This document shows positions 1-11,552 of a DNA stretch of 64,000 nucleotides, one piece after another (within the stretch, counting starts at the first letter, position 1; each line of letters starts with the position of its first letter). The stretch is from positions 13,373,830 to 13,437,829 of the forward strand of contig ML677386.1 of assembly GCA_007922305.1 (NCBI GenBank), written 5' to 3'. The DNA is from Dermatemys mawii (lineage: Eukaryota > Chordata > Testudines > Dermatemydidae). A program made the translations under genes and the position numbers. Below the pieces are notes generated by a model. That model searched no databases and was not told the origin of the DNA. It saw nothing but the letters and a program-made list of their open reading frames with translations.

Positions 1-1292
1 AGAAGTTCACAAATCTGAGGACCAACAAAGACACTTTCCTCTATCTTAGCGTCACTTAACCTTGGAAATTTTCCACGGAGTTACTTGAAAGCTGCTTGTG
101 TTTTGTCAATGGCCTTGACAAAGTTCTTCATCAGACCCAGCTTGATGTGTAAGGGTGGTAACAAAATTTTCCTTGATTCAGCAAGTGGTGGATGCTGAAC
201 ACTTTTCCTCCCAGGCTCCAATGACTGTCGGAGTGGCCAATCTTTCTTGATGTAGTGGGAATCTCTTGCACGACTATCCCATTCGCAGAGAAAACAGCAG
301 TACTTTGTGTATCCCGTCTGCAGACCAAGCAAGAGAGCAACAACCTTCAAATCGCCACAAAGCTGCCACTGATGTTGGTCATAGTTTATGCACCTCAAAA
401 GTTGTTTCATGTTGTCATAGGTTTCCTTCATATGGACTGCATGACCACCTGGAATTGATGGCAAAACACTGCCATTATGCAGGAAAACAGCTTTAAGACT
501 CGTCTTCGATGAATCAATGAAGAGTCTCCACTCATCTGGATCGTGAACGATGTTGAGGGCTGCCATCACACCATCGATGTTGTTGCAGGCTACAAGATCA
601 CCTTCCATGAAGAAGAATGGGACAAGACCCTTTTGATGGTCACGGAACATGGAAACCCTAACATCACCTGCCAGGAGATTCCACTGCTGTAGTCTGGAGC
701 CCAACAGCTCTGCCTTACTCTTGGGTAGTTCCAAATCCCTGACAAGGTCATTCAGTTCAGCTTGCGTTATGAGGTGTGGTTCAGAGGAGGAGGATGGGAG
801 AAAATGTGGGTCCTGTGACATTGATGGTTCAGGACCAGAAGTTTCATCCTCTTCCTCGTCTGACTCAAGTGAGAATAATTCTGGTGCATCAGGAACCGGC
901 AGTCCTTCTCCGTGGGGTATTGGGCGTATAGCTGATAGAATGTTTGGATAATGCACAGTCCACTTTTTCTTCTTTGACACATCTTTCCCAACTGGAATCA
1001 CCATGCAGAAGTAACAATTGCTGGTATGATCTGTTGGCTCTCTCCAAATCATTGGCACTGCAAAAGGCATAGATTTCCTTTTCCTGTTCAACCACTGGCG
1101 AAGATTTGTTGCACAAGTGTTGCAGCGTATGTGTGGGGCCCACCCCTTGTCCTGATCTCCAATTTTGCAGCCAAAATAAAGGTGATAGGCTTTCTTAACC
1201 ATGGTGGTTATATTGTACTTTTGTGATGCAAAAGTCACTTCACCACAAACATAGCGGAAGTTATCTGCACTGTTCACACAAGTACGAGGCAT
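1..1292 (-). pseudogene. Multicopy transposon-like ORF, broken by one nonsense codon
   Basis: A 403-codon minus-strand frame starts with MPRTCVNS at 1292 and stops at 81. Reading on in the same frame from the TAA gives GKFPRLSDAKIEESVFVGPQ up to the window edge, which is clearly the same protein, so the stop is a point nonsense mutation and the gene is cut by the window border rather than ending here. Visible features are cysteine pairs in the N-terminal 100 residues (CNTC, CYFC), a serine- and acid-rich stretch around residues 140-170, and a second cysteine cluster (CCFLCEW) near residue 335. From memory, near-identical uncharacterised proteins containing LPPLHIKLGLMKNFVKA occur in many copies in turtles, fishes and arthropods, which suggests a mobile element. 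I cannot name the superfamily and see no proven catalytic triad. Confidence is high that it is a repeat-derived coding sequence and low on its function. Confidence 0.7.
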
Positions 1293-1720
1293 CTCTGCTC
1301 ACTTTGGCTAAACAGAAATGTGTCCCTTTGCAAAATCAAACACTGACAAATAAGAGAGCACGACACTGTATGATTTCTAGAGCTGATATAGGGCAATTTG
1401 TTCAGCAGAGTGATGTAAGCTTCGTTATGATTGCATCATCCATGACTTCTAGGAATAACATGATGCAATTCATATCATGTATGATGCAATACCAGCTTCA
1501 GATTGCATCATTCATTGTTTTGCCTAAAAAGCAAGTACTGTCCAAACCCAGTCATAGATTTATTCATAGATCCAGTCAAAGATGTATTTTAGTCATTTCT
1601 GGTTTAAATTGAGATCCCTTCCCTTTATAACTCACTTATCCTCCGCCATTCCCATGTCAAGGGTCGTATATACTGACCCAATAGCATATCTTGAAAACTA
1701 GAGCCAATCAACAATTTTAA
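1293..1720 (-). promoter_or_regulatory. Putative promoter and 5' leader of the transposon-like ORF
   Basis: Read on the minus strand, an inverted CCAAT (plus strand 1704-1708) lies about 75 bp upstream of a TATAAAG box (plus strand 1623-1629), classical spacing for an RNA polymerase II promoter; a start near 1595 would leave a leader of about 300 nt before the ATG at 1292. Inside that leader the 9-mer TGATGCAAT occurs four times at 1430-1438, 1461-1469, 1482-1490 and 1502-1510 (two per strand). A relative, TGATGTAAG, lies at 1411-1419. TGATGCAAT matches the C/EBP-ATF composite element. The promoter assignment is inference from motif spacing. Confidence 0.45.
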
Positions 1721-3124
1721 GCATCATTTTCATTCTCAGTGACCCAGAATTAGTAAAGTTTGACTACATTAATTTCAGAAGCATTTTGGCTGTAGAGCAG
1801 TGTAGTTCTTAGAATGCTAATGCAAACATACCTAAGCTCATAACATTTCCTTCAAGATGAATGCATGCTGACTTTGCAAAGGTGCTTTAAATTGAGAGTA
1901 AATGATATTCACACCTAATTTAAGGTCTAAGTGGTAGAAAGGGGCCTTAGTGTAAATGAGAATCAGGCTCAGTCTGTGGTTACAATTTAGAAAAATTTTA
2001 GAATGCTTGTATTAGTGGGCTCTGTCAGGATCATACAGTGAATGTGAAGAAAAAGCCTATAGTCTATTGAGCCAAAGCTGGACCAACACAATTTAGTATA
2101 AATAAGAGTTATGTATCAACATCAAGTTGAGGGGAGAAGGAGGAAGTTAGGCAGTTGTAATTACTGCTACTCTCATGAGCAATCTTTATCTGAGGAAAAC
2201 AATTCTGTGTACAGGAGTGAGAAACTATAAAAGTGAATTGTAGCAGTGAGTAAAATTAACACAGTAATAGATGTAACAGGTTTAAAATAAATTATGTATT
2301 TAAAAACACTTTAAAAATGCAAAGAAAGCAGCAAGGTTATTCAACTATATCAAGCTAATATGGCAGCCTCCTTATTCTTAGCAGTGCAATAAATAATTAT
2401 AATAAAAGACAGTGCACTCAGCAACATGTATCACAGAGAGACAGTGTCCACCTTTCAGTTAAGGTTGTGGTAACCTCAATCTCAGGATCCATCTCTTCCA
2501 CTGTTTCATTTTGACAGGTCATATAATTTTGCTATTGTTCTGGCCTTGAATCTAAGCACCCTTGTTATGATACGATCATCTAAATTGGCAGAGATGGTTC
2601 AATTGAAAGCAGGCAGGTTTCTAAACCATCGGAAAGCTGCTAGTTTCAGCCAGCTTGTGGTTTTCTTCAGCCCTCTCCCCCACCTCTTTTGCAATCCACC
2701 TGTCAGGTTGATGGGGAATAAAGAGCATGGAAGTCATGACTCTCAAGTTTCTCCACAGCTCCTCAGGTGAGCAGATAGGGAGCCAGGAAGCGGTAGCTCC
2801 CAGGCTCATGGCTCCTTGGCAACTTGAGAGTCCTAGAGTGGCCACAGTCAGCAGGTCTAAGGCAGGCTGCCAGGCAGACTTTCCCTGAGCTTTGGACCCC
2901 AGGGCTTTCTCTTCCATGAAGAATTTCAAAAGTGGAATGAAACCCAGTGTTATAATTTTTCTAAATCCTACACAAAACAGAATTACCCTTCTCCACCCAG
3001 CTCTCCCCAAAAGTAGCTGCAAGTCACCTTAGTCCCTCCTCCCTATGGTCTGTGAGGCACAACACAGAGCCTCACCCCAAAGAGGGAATAGTCTTACTTT
3101 TATGACTGTGGCGTGACTGCACTG
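1721..3124. other. Non-coding DNA, no recognised gene
   Basis: AT-rich sequence without a convincing coding region. The GC-richer part at about 2620-3020 carries a 133-codon open frame on the minus strand, but it has no recognisable domain and the segment looks more like an unclassified interspersed repeat. Confidence 0.4.
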
Positions 3125-3480
3125 CTGTGTTTGGTTCTGTACACCTTAATACCAAAAAAATATTGAAAAAATTGAGGTAATTCAGAGAAAAACAACAAAA
3201 ATGAATAGAGGGATAGTCTGGTAGAAAGATACATTCTTAAATATATGCTGATTGGCTATGAGGTAAGTAGGGAGGGGGGAGATAGGAAGCATAACCACCT
3301 ACAGAAGACAATGGAGAAAAAATTATTTAGGATTATACAAGGAAGTATAACTAGAAGTAATGGGATAAAATTCAAAGTGAAAATTTGTTCAGATACTATA
3401 GAAGTAACACGGAAATAATGCTCTGTGGCTAGACCAAACTTAAAGTAGGAAACCCCTGACTGAAAAATGATAGTTCTAAT
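3125..3480 (+). repeat. Old L3/CR1-like LINE fragment
   Basis: The plus strand resembles the C-terminal reverse-transcriptase region of L3/CR1 LINEs: a segment ending in the equivalent of 'IQRKATKMIRG' at about 3180-3215, then the downstream block around 3300-3400 (acagaag..aattatttaggat, agaagtaatgggataaaatt). It is heavily mutated with no open frame. Assignment is from memory of the consensus, not a search. Confidence 0.55.
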
Positions 3481-4195
3481 GCCGCAGGGGTAGTTTCAGC
3501 GTAGAAGGAATGGAATTAAGCACTATGAAACTGGCTCTCACAAACAAAGATACTAACTAAAATATCTAATTACAAGTGTGATTGACTAAGGTATGTTGTG
3601 CAATTAAAACATAGTAGTAACTAAGATATTATAGAATGCTCTGTATTTGTGCTAATATTCTCTGTGGAAACTTACTAGCGAAATTGTTGTGATCTTTGCT
3701 TGTGCCAGAAAATAGGATGTAGGGTCTTACGAAATATGTGCATTCTATGAGGTACGGATGCACTGGGGTCTGATTGGTATGGATGTTTGTCTTTCAAAAC
3801 ATGTATGGAACCAAATAAGAAAAAAATATGAAAGGTTTGTGCTAAAAGAGTAGAATATGGGGATTTTCTATTTGATGTAAACCAGGGGAGTATAATATGA
3901 GAAGGAATAAGGCCATGCTCTTGGGACAACTGATACTGTGATACAATTCACCAGAGCTGGAAATGTATAACCTCTCTGTATTGTGTTGATTTATCTTTGA
4001 GTAAGAAACTGATTAAGATGTCAGATAACTCAGGCTGGTGTTATTAACTAAAACCAAACCCATAACAAGTCATCATGTTTTAGCATTTTTCAGTCCCCCC
4101 CCTTTTTTTTTTTTGGATAAATTTAAACCCACTATAATTTACTGCATCAAGCCAACTCAGTATCTTCTTCATGTGAAACTTATGGATATAGAAAT
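3481..4195. other. Non-coding DNA, nothing recognised
   Basis: AT-rich intergenic sequence. The short open frames have no recognisable domain. A poly-pyrimidine run (C then T) lies at about 4094-4115. Confidence 0.4.
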
Positions 4196-4400
4196 TATTA
4201 TATGGATCAGATCATTGGTCCATCTAGTCCAGTACTGTGTTCCCCAAAGAGTCATGTACTGGACACTTCAGAGGAGTTTGAGATCCTTTCATTCTTTTAT
4301 TTCCCAGAGGGTTCAGTATCCCTTGTGCATTCTCCGTATAGGGATTTTCTAGACAAATTTTATGGCATTTTTAAATGGAACAGTAGTTGTTCAAAACCTT
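4196..4400 (-). repeat. CR1 3'-end fragment
   Basis: The plus strand reads ggtccatctagtccagta near 4218, the reverse complement of the conserved 3' untranslated part of sauropsid CR1 elements also seen at 20.04, 10.93 and 46.04 kb. The rest is diverged. Confidence 0.55.
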
Positions 4401-6284
4401 CTAAAGGGTGATTACTTAAACTGCCATTCCTAAAAGACCTTGTTTACTTATCAGTACACAGTCCCTCTTGCAGAATTTTTCAACGTTTATTATATAATGT
4501 ATTGTGCCATATATATATATAATAGTAAAATAATAGCATAAAAGGTCCAGAAAATATAAAGAAGCTTTCTTTCTCTTCCTCTCCTCACCCCCAAATGTCC
4601 AATGAAAGGATTTTTTTTTTTGTTATAATGGGAATTTTGTCAGCATTGTACTTAGGTACTGAATGGACAACACAAAATATTACAACTGGCTGAATGGAGT
4701 TTTCATATGTGATGTTCTTAATACCACCAGTGATTCAAGTTGACTAGATCAAGGATCCAATTCTGCTGTCATTGCAATGAATGACAGAACTGCTGTTGAC
4801 ATCAATGAGAGCAAGGCTGACTCCAAACCAGAAGACCTAATGGTCTCTTCTAGCCATAAACAATGCATATAAAAGAGTGCCACATCAACAGTTAAATTCC
4901 TTCTTTTATTGTATTCATTTCTTTTTCCCATCTAATTAGGCTGTGTCTGAACAAACTCTGTTAGGCAGATTAGCACAAATTCCTGTTTCACTGAAAATAT
5001 TAATAAGGCTTTTGATTTAGGTGCTTTGAAAACTCTTGGATTATAGACCAACTCGGCCGAACTACTGTGCATGCATAGTAAATCTTAGCACAATCTTAGC
5101 AGAAGTGGCAATGGCTTATTTTGCTAGGGCATGTTGATGAAGCAGAGTGCAGATTCACCACATAGCCTTCTCTTCATTAAAAGTTTTCTACTTCTTGTTT
5201 TAAAACCTCCTGACACTACATGAGCCACCCTCATTTACTTTTGCTCGACACCTGCTTGGTGTTCTTCATAGGACACCTGGTGGCCAGCTCCGTGGATTCA
5301 AATTCTGATAGATAACCCTTACATAAGCTTACGGTCTTCTTAGAAGTCAGATTTAAATAACATTTTTTTTTCTCAACAAATGATTTAGTGTCCACTTCAC
5401 TTTAGCCAAAAATTAACCGAAGTACAGGATCTGCACAGGTCCTACACAACACTTCAGTCCTAATTTAAGGTGTCTACAGCTAACGAAAGCTGCATATGTG
5501 CAAGTATTCTCAAAAAGAGTGCACTCTCAGATATATGAATGCTAATATATTTCTCCATTATGATCAGAAAACAATATTTGTATCACAATGGTTAACAAAA
5601 TCAAATTTAAAAACCATAAATTATAATTGTTTCCTTAAAACTGATATTTAACTGATACTGATATTTAACTGCAATAGGTCAAGGATCTTTTAAAATATAT
5701 TAATATTTTATTTTAAGATGAAATCTAAGAATTTTCTTACCAGTGGCCAATGGGCTTCTCTCTGTCTTTCTCCACTTCCTTCCCCTTCCTCTCCTCCCCC
5801 ACTCCGCCCCCGCTGCCAATCCCCCACAAATCTCTAGTGGTATCCTTCAACAAAAAATCTCAAAGATTTATTCTTCTGGGTCAGAGCAGGTGTAATTCCC
5901 AGATTCACTTTCACAAAGTTTGGCAGACAAGCTGTATCATACTTCCCACCACCCCTCCAAATATATTAAGCATAAAAAATCATTCCAGAAATAAATAACC
6001 ACACTCTTCATATACATTAATTCATGGGGGAAAAAAACCCTAAAAATTAAAACTAGTCCACCATATGGAACATCATATAGTTCTACACCTGGACTTAGTC
6101 TCATTATGAAGTCACTTGTCCAAAATGCACAGAGGCACATGGAGAGTGGTGAGCTCATCATTTTTCCCTTTATTTTCTATTTAATGTACTGTAGGTACAG
6201 AATAAACTCAGACTGATACACTTATTCTTGTATGTGTGGGTAACACCAATGGCAACCTGAGTAAAAGACTTTCTTTCATGGATG
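4401..6284. other. Non-coding DNA, nothing recognised
   Basis: AT-rich sequence with a short (AT)n run near 4511-4523 and several T or A homopolymers. No element or exon could be supported. Confidence 0.4.
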
Positions 6285-6960
6285 TTATTATTTCAAGGCC
6301 AGAAGGATCCACCATGCTAATCTATTCTGACCACTTGCATAACTCGAGCCATTGAACTTCCTCTGGTAATTTTATGCATGAAGCCCACAACTTCTGTTTA
6401 AGCTATAACATATCTTTTAGAAAGACAACCAGTCTTGATTTAAAGAATTGAAGTGATGGAGGGTATATCACATCCCTATGTATAATGTTCCAATATTTTT
6501 ACCCTTACTGTAAAAAATATGCACCTTATTTCTACTCTGAATTTGTCAAGCCTCTGATTCCAACCATTAGATCTCATTATACCTTTTTCTGATAAATTGA
6601 AGAGGCATCTACTATCGGAAATTTCTTCCTCATGTAGGTACTTGTAGACTGTGATCAAGTCACTTAATCTTCTCTTGAATAAACAAAATACATTGGGCTT
6701 CTTCAGTCTCTGATTACAGGGTATGTTTTCCAGACCATGAATTATTCCTGAAGCTCTTTTCTGAACATTTTCCAATTATTCAATGTTCTTTTCGAAGTGT
6801 GGACACCCACAACTGACACAGTATTCTAGTAATGGTCTCACTAATGTTGTATATTGACACCTCCTTGTTCCTACCTCATAGATCCCTGTTTATGCATCCA
6901 AGAAGTGTTTTTCCCCTCCCCCGCCCACTACTTACAGCATCAAACTGAGACCTATTTTCC
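6285..6960 (-). repeat. CR1-type LINE fragment, RT C-terminus and 3' region
   Basis: A 99-codon minus-strand frame (6775-6476) reads QKRASGIIHGLENIPCNQRL followed by the equivalent of the CR1/L3 'KRRL..DLITVYKYLHEE' block, the conserved C-terminal tail of reverse transcriptase. The 3' part at lower coordinates and the upstream part to about 6900 also look LINE-derived but lack an open frame. It is an old, dead copy. Confidence 0.7.
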
Positions 6961-8258
6961 ATGAAACCACACTGATTTGCATTAATTATGTTGTAGTATC
7001 TGGGTTCCCTCCTAGAGCACTCCCCAACTGGGTCCCACAAACAGGTCCACTATACAGCTTCAAGCATGAGAACCGAATGGACTATTTTATTGCTGTCTAC
7101 ACTTTCTCATTCTCCTGAATGTAATTTGCTTCACTTTTGATCCTGAGACTTTTAGCTCTGTATTCTTCCATTGGCTCTTCATGAGATCTGTTGACACAGT
7201 GCTTTTATTTTAAAAAGCTGGCAGCCTCTTTCTTTGGGATTACATATATAAATACCCCTCCAATCATTCTCTTTGAGGGGGAAAAAATAGTTAACAGTGC
7301 TCACAGCTCTCTGTGCTATTACACTCATATAATATTCTCTAGGACCCGTAAAGCTAGCTTTTATTGTGTTGGATAAAGCATCTTCCCCACCACAAAAGCC
7401 CTTTAAGTGTGATTGAGAACATTTTTTCCCCAGCCAGTAATTTTTTTCCCCAGCCCAGTTTGCTAGGCCATACGGGAAACCTGATACATTGACTACCTTA
7501 ACTTCTTTTCCTTATTCTCTGGTAGGCCATTTTCTCATCAGAAAATAGCTAAAGAAAAATGGATCTAAACATCTATTTAGAAATGGAAAATATATTTTTT
7601 GTTTCTCCTAGGTTATGAGAATTGTTGTGGGTCCATGGAGGTGCATTCTAATAGAATTATATTTAGATATAAATTATACTTTCTCCAGATTAAGTGAATT
7701 TACTCTCTCTGGAAGTCTTCATTTAATTTGTTCTTCTTGATTATATTCATTAATCTGCATAAAAAATTATCACATGTATTTTGCAAATCCAGTGGCTTTG
7801 TACTTGAAGTAACTAGGTAGCTTCTTTAATTTTAAAAGTCAAGATTTCTCCATTATTTGGTTTTAAAATGCATTTGTTCTCTAAGAGGTAACTTTGTATG
7901 AACAGCATCATGAAGTTCCATATTTATCTTCTCTCCAGGATCAGCTCAGATCTTTTCAATTTAGAAGAAAATAAGTGTTTGTTTTTCAAACCTCCAGTTT
8001 TCCAAATTTAACAGAGAATCTGAACGTCAAGATGGGTTCTTTCAGGATAATTTATTACCAGCAATAAAGATGCAGTTAGAAGATGGTAGATGGTTAACAT
8101 GGTACATGAGGTAGAAGAGAACCCAGCTCAGTCTCCCAGAGTCGTATTGGTTCTGCGGTGTTAACAGAAATTAACAGTCATGAAAGCTTATCTTAGTCAG
8201 CAAAGTGAACTATCTGTGTAAGTGAACATACCAGGGTTGGGTTCTTTAAATAAGAAGG
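6961..8258. other. Non-coding DNA, nothing recognised
   Basis: AT-rich sequence with no supported exon or element. It ends at the left target-site duplication of the LTR that starts at 8259. Confidence 0.4.
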
Positions 8259-8936
8259 TGTAGTGGGGAGGCTGCCCCACTCCTGGAGAAAAGGAGTAAA
8301 AGCAGCCCTGAAGAGGGCTAAGGCTGTGAAAGGCTGATTGAGAAAGCAGCCACAGCTGGGGCCATGTCCCAGTCAGGCCTCACCTGGCCCTGTTATAAGG
8401 GCTTAGAGAGGAGGTGGGTCAGTCTCTCTCTAGCTGTGGAGTGGGAAGACCTAGCTGCCTGGGAGTAGGGTACCTAGGGTAGAGCAGGGCTGGAGAAAAG
8501 GGAAAGAGAAGTTGGGGAGCTCCAGCCTGGCAACTCCCCAGCTGCAGGCCTTGGTGAAGGCCTATAGAGGCACTGGGGCTGCAGAGGGTCAGTCCAGGAA
8601 TAGGCAGAGGCAGCTGGTCCTAACCCCTTGCCAATTATGAGTGTCCATTACATACTGAAGTTTGCCCTGGTGAGTGGGGGCTAGATGATGACTGGCAGTA
8701 GCCATTGGGGCAAGGTGGGCTTAGAGGGTTAGGGGTTCCCCTGGGAGGGGAAACCCAGAGCATAGGGATGCTGCAGGGGGCAGCATCCCAAGGAAAATGG
8801 GCACCGGGATCCAGGAGGGACATGGGGGGCCCTAAGGCAAGCGAGACACCAGCCACCAGTAGGTACTTTGGAGCTGAGAAGTGCTAATTCCCGAGACGAC
8901 CAGTGGGAGGCGCTGATGAGTCCTTGCTTCATTACA
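8259..8936 (+). mobile_element. Solo LTR of a turtle LTR retroelement, 678 bp
   Basis: The segment begins TGTAGTGGGGAGGCTG and ends TTCATTACA, the TG...CA termini of an LTR. It is flanked by a perfect 5-bp duplication GAAGG (8254-8258 and 8937-8941), which fixes both ends. A TATA-like TTATAAGGG lies near 8392 with a pyrimidine-rich start region downstream, suggesting plus orientation. No internal region, primer-binding site or second LTR adjoins, so it is a solo LTR left by LTR-LTR recombination. The sequence resembles, from memory, a common turtle LTR family (Gypsy or ERV; I cannot decide). Short open frames inside it are not genes. Confidence 0.85.
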
Positions 8937-9297
8937 GAAGGGAACATTTTTATGGTCATTTTCAGACTAAAACTATTTTAAAGTCACTAATTTTTGATCA
9001 ACTTAAAGAATATTTATGAAATGTGAAACTTTGTTTATGACATGAAAGTGATTCTGGCAAATTATTACAACATAAAGTGAGTTCCAATTAAAATCTTGAT
9101 GTTTAACCTTGTAGTATGCAAGTTGCTATCTTTGTAGTATTCCCCATTTTAAAGATACAAAGGAGCTCAAATACCCTGCTACCACAGTGGAATAAACTCC
9201 ATTTGATTTCAGTGGGCCTAGGATTTGTCCCTGGGATTTTAGTGCACGGCTGTTACATATATAATCATAAAAATTTATATACATATACAGATATATT

Positions 9298-10291
9298 CCT
9301 TAGGGAATTCTGCATCATAAAATTAAATATTCTGTTCTCAATATTTTTAAATTCTTCATATTTTATTTGTCAAAATAACACAATATAATCATGCCAGTTT
9401 CAATTATTTTGGTAACATATTGCTGATGGGTATTTTGAAATATGTCTGTAACAATATAGACAACAAAAATGATTAGAAAATGGGTTTTTTTGACAAACAG
9501 ATTCCTTACTAGGCATATTAATACAAAACTGAGTACTAATTCATTTAAATTACAGTACAGACACGTTTTTCCTGCACCCCTCAGAAGCAGCGTAAAGGCT
9601 TGGATGGGTCAGGGGTAATGGAGGAGCTGAGGGACAGGGAAGTAATTGCTGGCAAGGAGCCTAGGAGTGAACTTGGAGGATTATTGGGTGTGGGTTGGAG
9701 AAGTATGGAACAGGTTTTTTGTGGGGGAGAGGGATTGTTAGGGAGATGGAGAGACTCCCCCGTGCAGACCCTGGCTGACCCCTAGCCTCTTCTATTCAGT
9801 CAGGCACATCTGCTCCTGTCCCCATGTGTCTCTGCAACATCCTCAGTCACCCCCCCTTACCTATCCCCATGTGGCCCTGCACCCCCACTCCCATTCATCC
9901 CCATCTCCATGTCACCCCACTAGATCCTGTACCCCTACCCCGGTCTGTCCCCCTAATAGCCTTTTTGATCCCCAATCTGTGTGACCTTCCCCTCCCTGCC
10001 AGCAGTTCCATGTTCCCTGCTCTTTCTATCCCCCCTATATCCTATGCCACCCAACCTGGCACCACAGGCAGGATGCTGTGAGGAAGACAGTCTCTGACCC
10101 CTCTCTCTCTGCTGCTGGTTGCTCTGATTCAGCTTCCTTCTCTTCTTGTGCCATGTCCACCTTGATGGGTGAAAGGTGTAATCACTGCTTCCCTTCTCCT
10201 CCCATTCAGAATCAATGATTCTGCAGGGTGGAAGAAAATCTGCCGGGGACATTAGTTTTGCACTTGCACAGTGGTTCAGGATTCTTACAGG
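9298..10291. mobile_element. Non-autonomous DNA element of about 1 kb, diverged TIRs
   Basis: The left end cctTAGGGAATTCTGCATCA (9298-) pairs with the right end, whose reverse complement begins CCTGTAAGAATCCTGAACCA; about 14 of 20 positions match. Between them are an AT-rich part (9300-9560), a G-rich part (9590-9770) and a long C/T-rich part (9780-10130). From memory the same order occurs in a dispersed turtle repeat. I could not find a convincing TSD, so the superfamily (possibly hAT) is open. The open frames on both strands are low-complexity by-products. Confidence 0.6.
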
Positions 10292-10924
10292 AGTACATTT
10301 ATAATCACCATATCCTAGATGTGGTGTATTAAGAACTGTATTATAATTACAAACTATTACTTTAAGCAAATAGTGTTTCCAGTCCTGCTTGCATAGTAGG
10401 TGGCTCTGTAAAGAAGCACAGATCTGGGCCTTCAGCTGTCAGTCTGCAAAAAGCCAGTCTAGACCAAAGTGGATTGAGTTGTACCTCTCTGCCTGATGGA
10501 ATAGCCTGCTTTGTCTCTCTCGTTTTGGTTCCTTCGTGCTAGGACTCAGATTCTAAAAAATAAAGTACTGTTAAAATACTGTGAAAATTGCAATGCATTT
10601 TTTTATCTAACTTCTCTGTTTGTAAGATGTGAACATAACATCATTGACCTTAATGGGAGTAAAGTGGTTAAACCCTGAGCAATTATTTGAACATGGGGTA
10701 TAAATCTGTCAAGCCACAATTGCTTAGTTAATAGACCAAAACAAGTTTTAGGTACTTTTGGGGTAGAAGAGGTAATGTATCACAGCTACAGAAGATCGTG
10801 CTGTATTTGAATATGTCATGTGCCAACAAAATTTCTAGTTTATTTTTCTGTTGCAGAGTCCTTTTTATTGACGATATTGGGAACAGTGAAACCCTTCATT
10901 TTCACATAGCAGGTAGTTTTGAAC
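10292..10924. other. Non-coding DNA, nothing recognised
   Basis: Unique-looking sequence. A diverged copy of the palindromic core CATTGACTTCAATGG lies at about 10641-10658. Confidence 0.4.
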
Positions 10925-11000
10925 ACAAGAATGGCCATATTTGGGTCAGACCAATGGTCCATCTAGTCCAGTCTATAGAGGCAAGAGGAGATTACTCATG
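10925..11000 (-). repeat. CR1 3'-end fragment
   Basis: The plus strand has gaatggccat...gggtcagaccaatggtccat...ctagtccag, the reverse complement of the CR1 3' untranslated end. Only about 75 bp remain. Confidence 0.65.
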
Positions 11001-11552
11001 CAGTTAGAAAAAAATGTTTTTACTTATAAATTCATCAAGTGTAAAATGGTTAATGTGAGCTTGTTCCTGCAACCCTTCTCATGCAGGTAATCTTTATTCA
11101 CCCATCAGCTTTAAAAGCATCTCTAATACTTTTTCTATTTAAATATTGTTCTTTGGAAATTGCTATAAATGTATGGTAAGTTTGATGTCTTGGCATTATT
11201 TAGGCTGACCTACAAAGAACAAACACTATATTTTGGAATATTTGCAGCTATATATTTCATTGCAGAACTGAAAAAATGCACATCTTCAAACAACACTGTA
11301 GTCCTTTATGATGATATGCTTAACATATTGTATAATTTGCCTTTTAGCAGTCCCTTTAAACAACTTAACAAGACTATCAAAACTTTGCATAATTTGTTTG
11401 TCATCTAGGAAAGGCAGTAAGACTCCACCAAAGAAAAACATCTCTTGTAAATAACATTCATAATCTCCCGAGTGATGGACATGATTTATTCTTTTATGCC
11501 GTTCTCAAAATACAGCAATTCTGACCAGTCACATTTATCTGTATCTGTAAAT
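11001..11552. other. Non-coding DNA, nothing recognised
   Basis: AT-rich spacer between the CR1 scrap and the left terminus of the first Harbinger element. No gene supported. Confidence 0.35.

Noticed and set aside
1026..1226. Plus-strand frames across 255-1612
   Set aside because: Shadows of the minus-strand transposon-like gene; they show no domain of their own.
2621..3022. 133-codon minus-strand open frame
   Set aside because: No recognisable domain or splice context; more likely a dispersed repeat.
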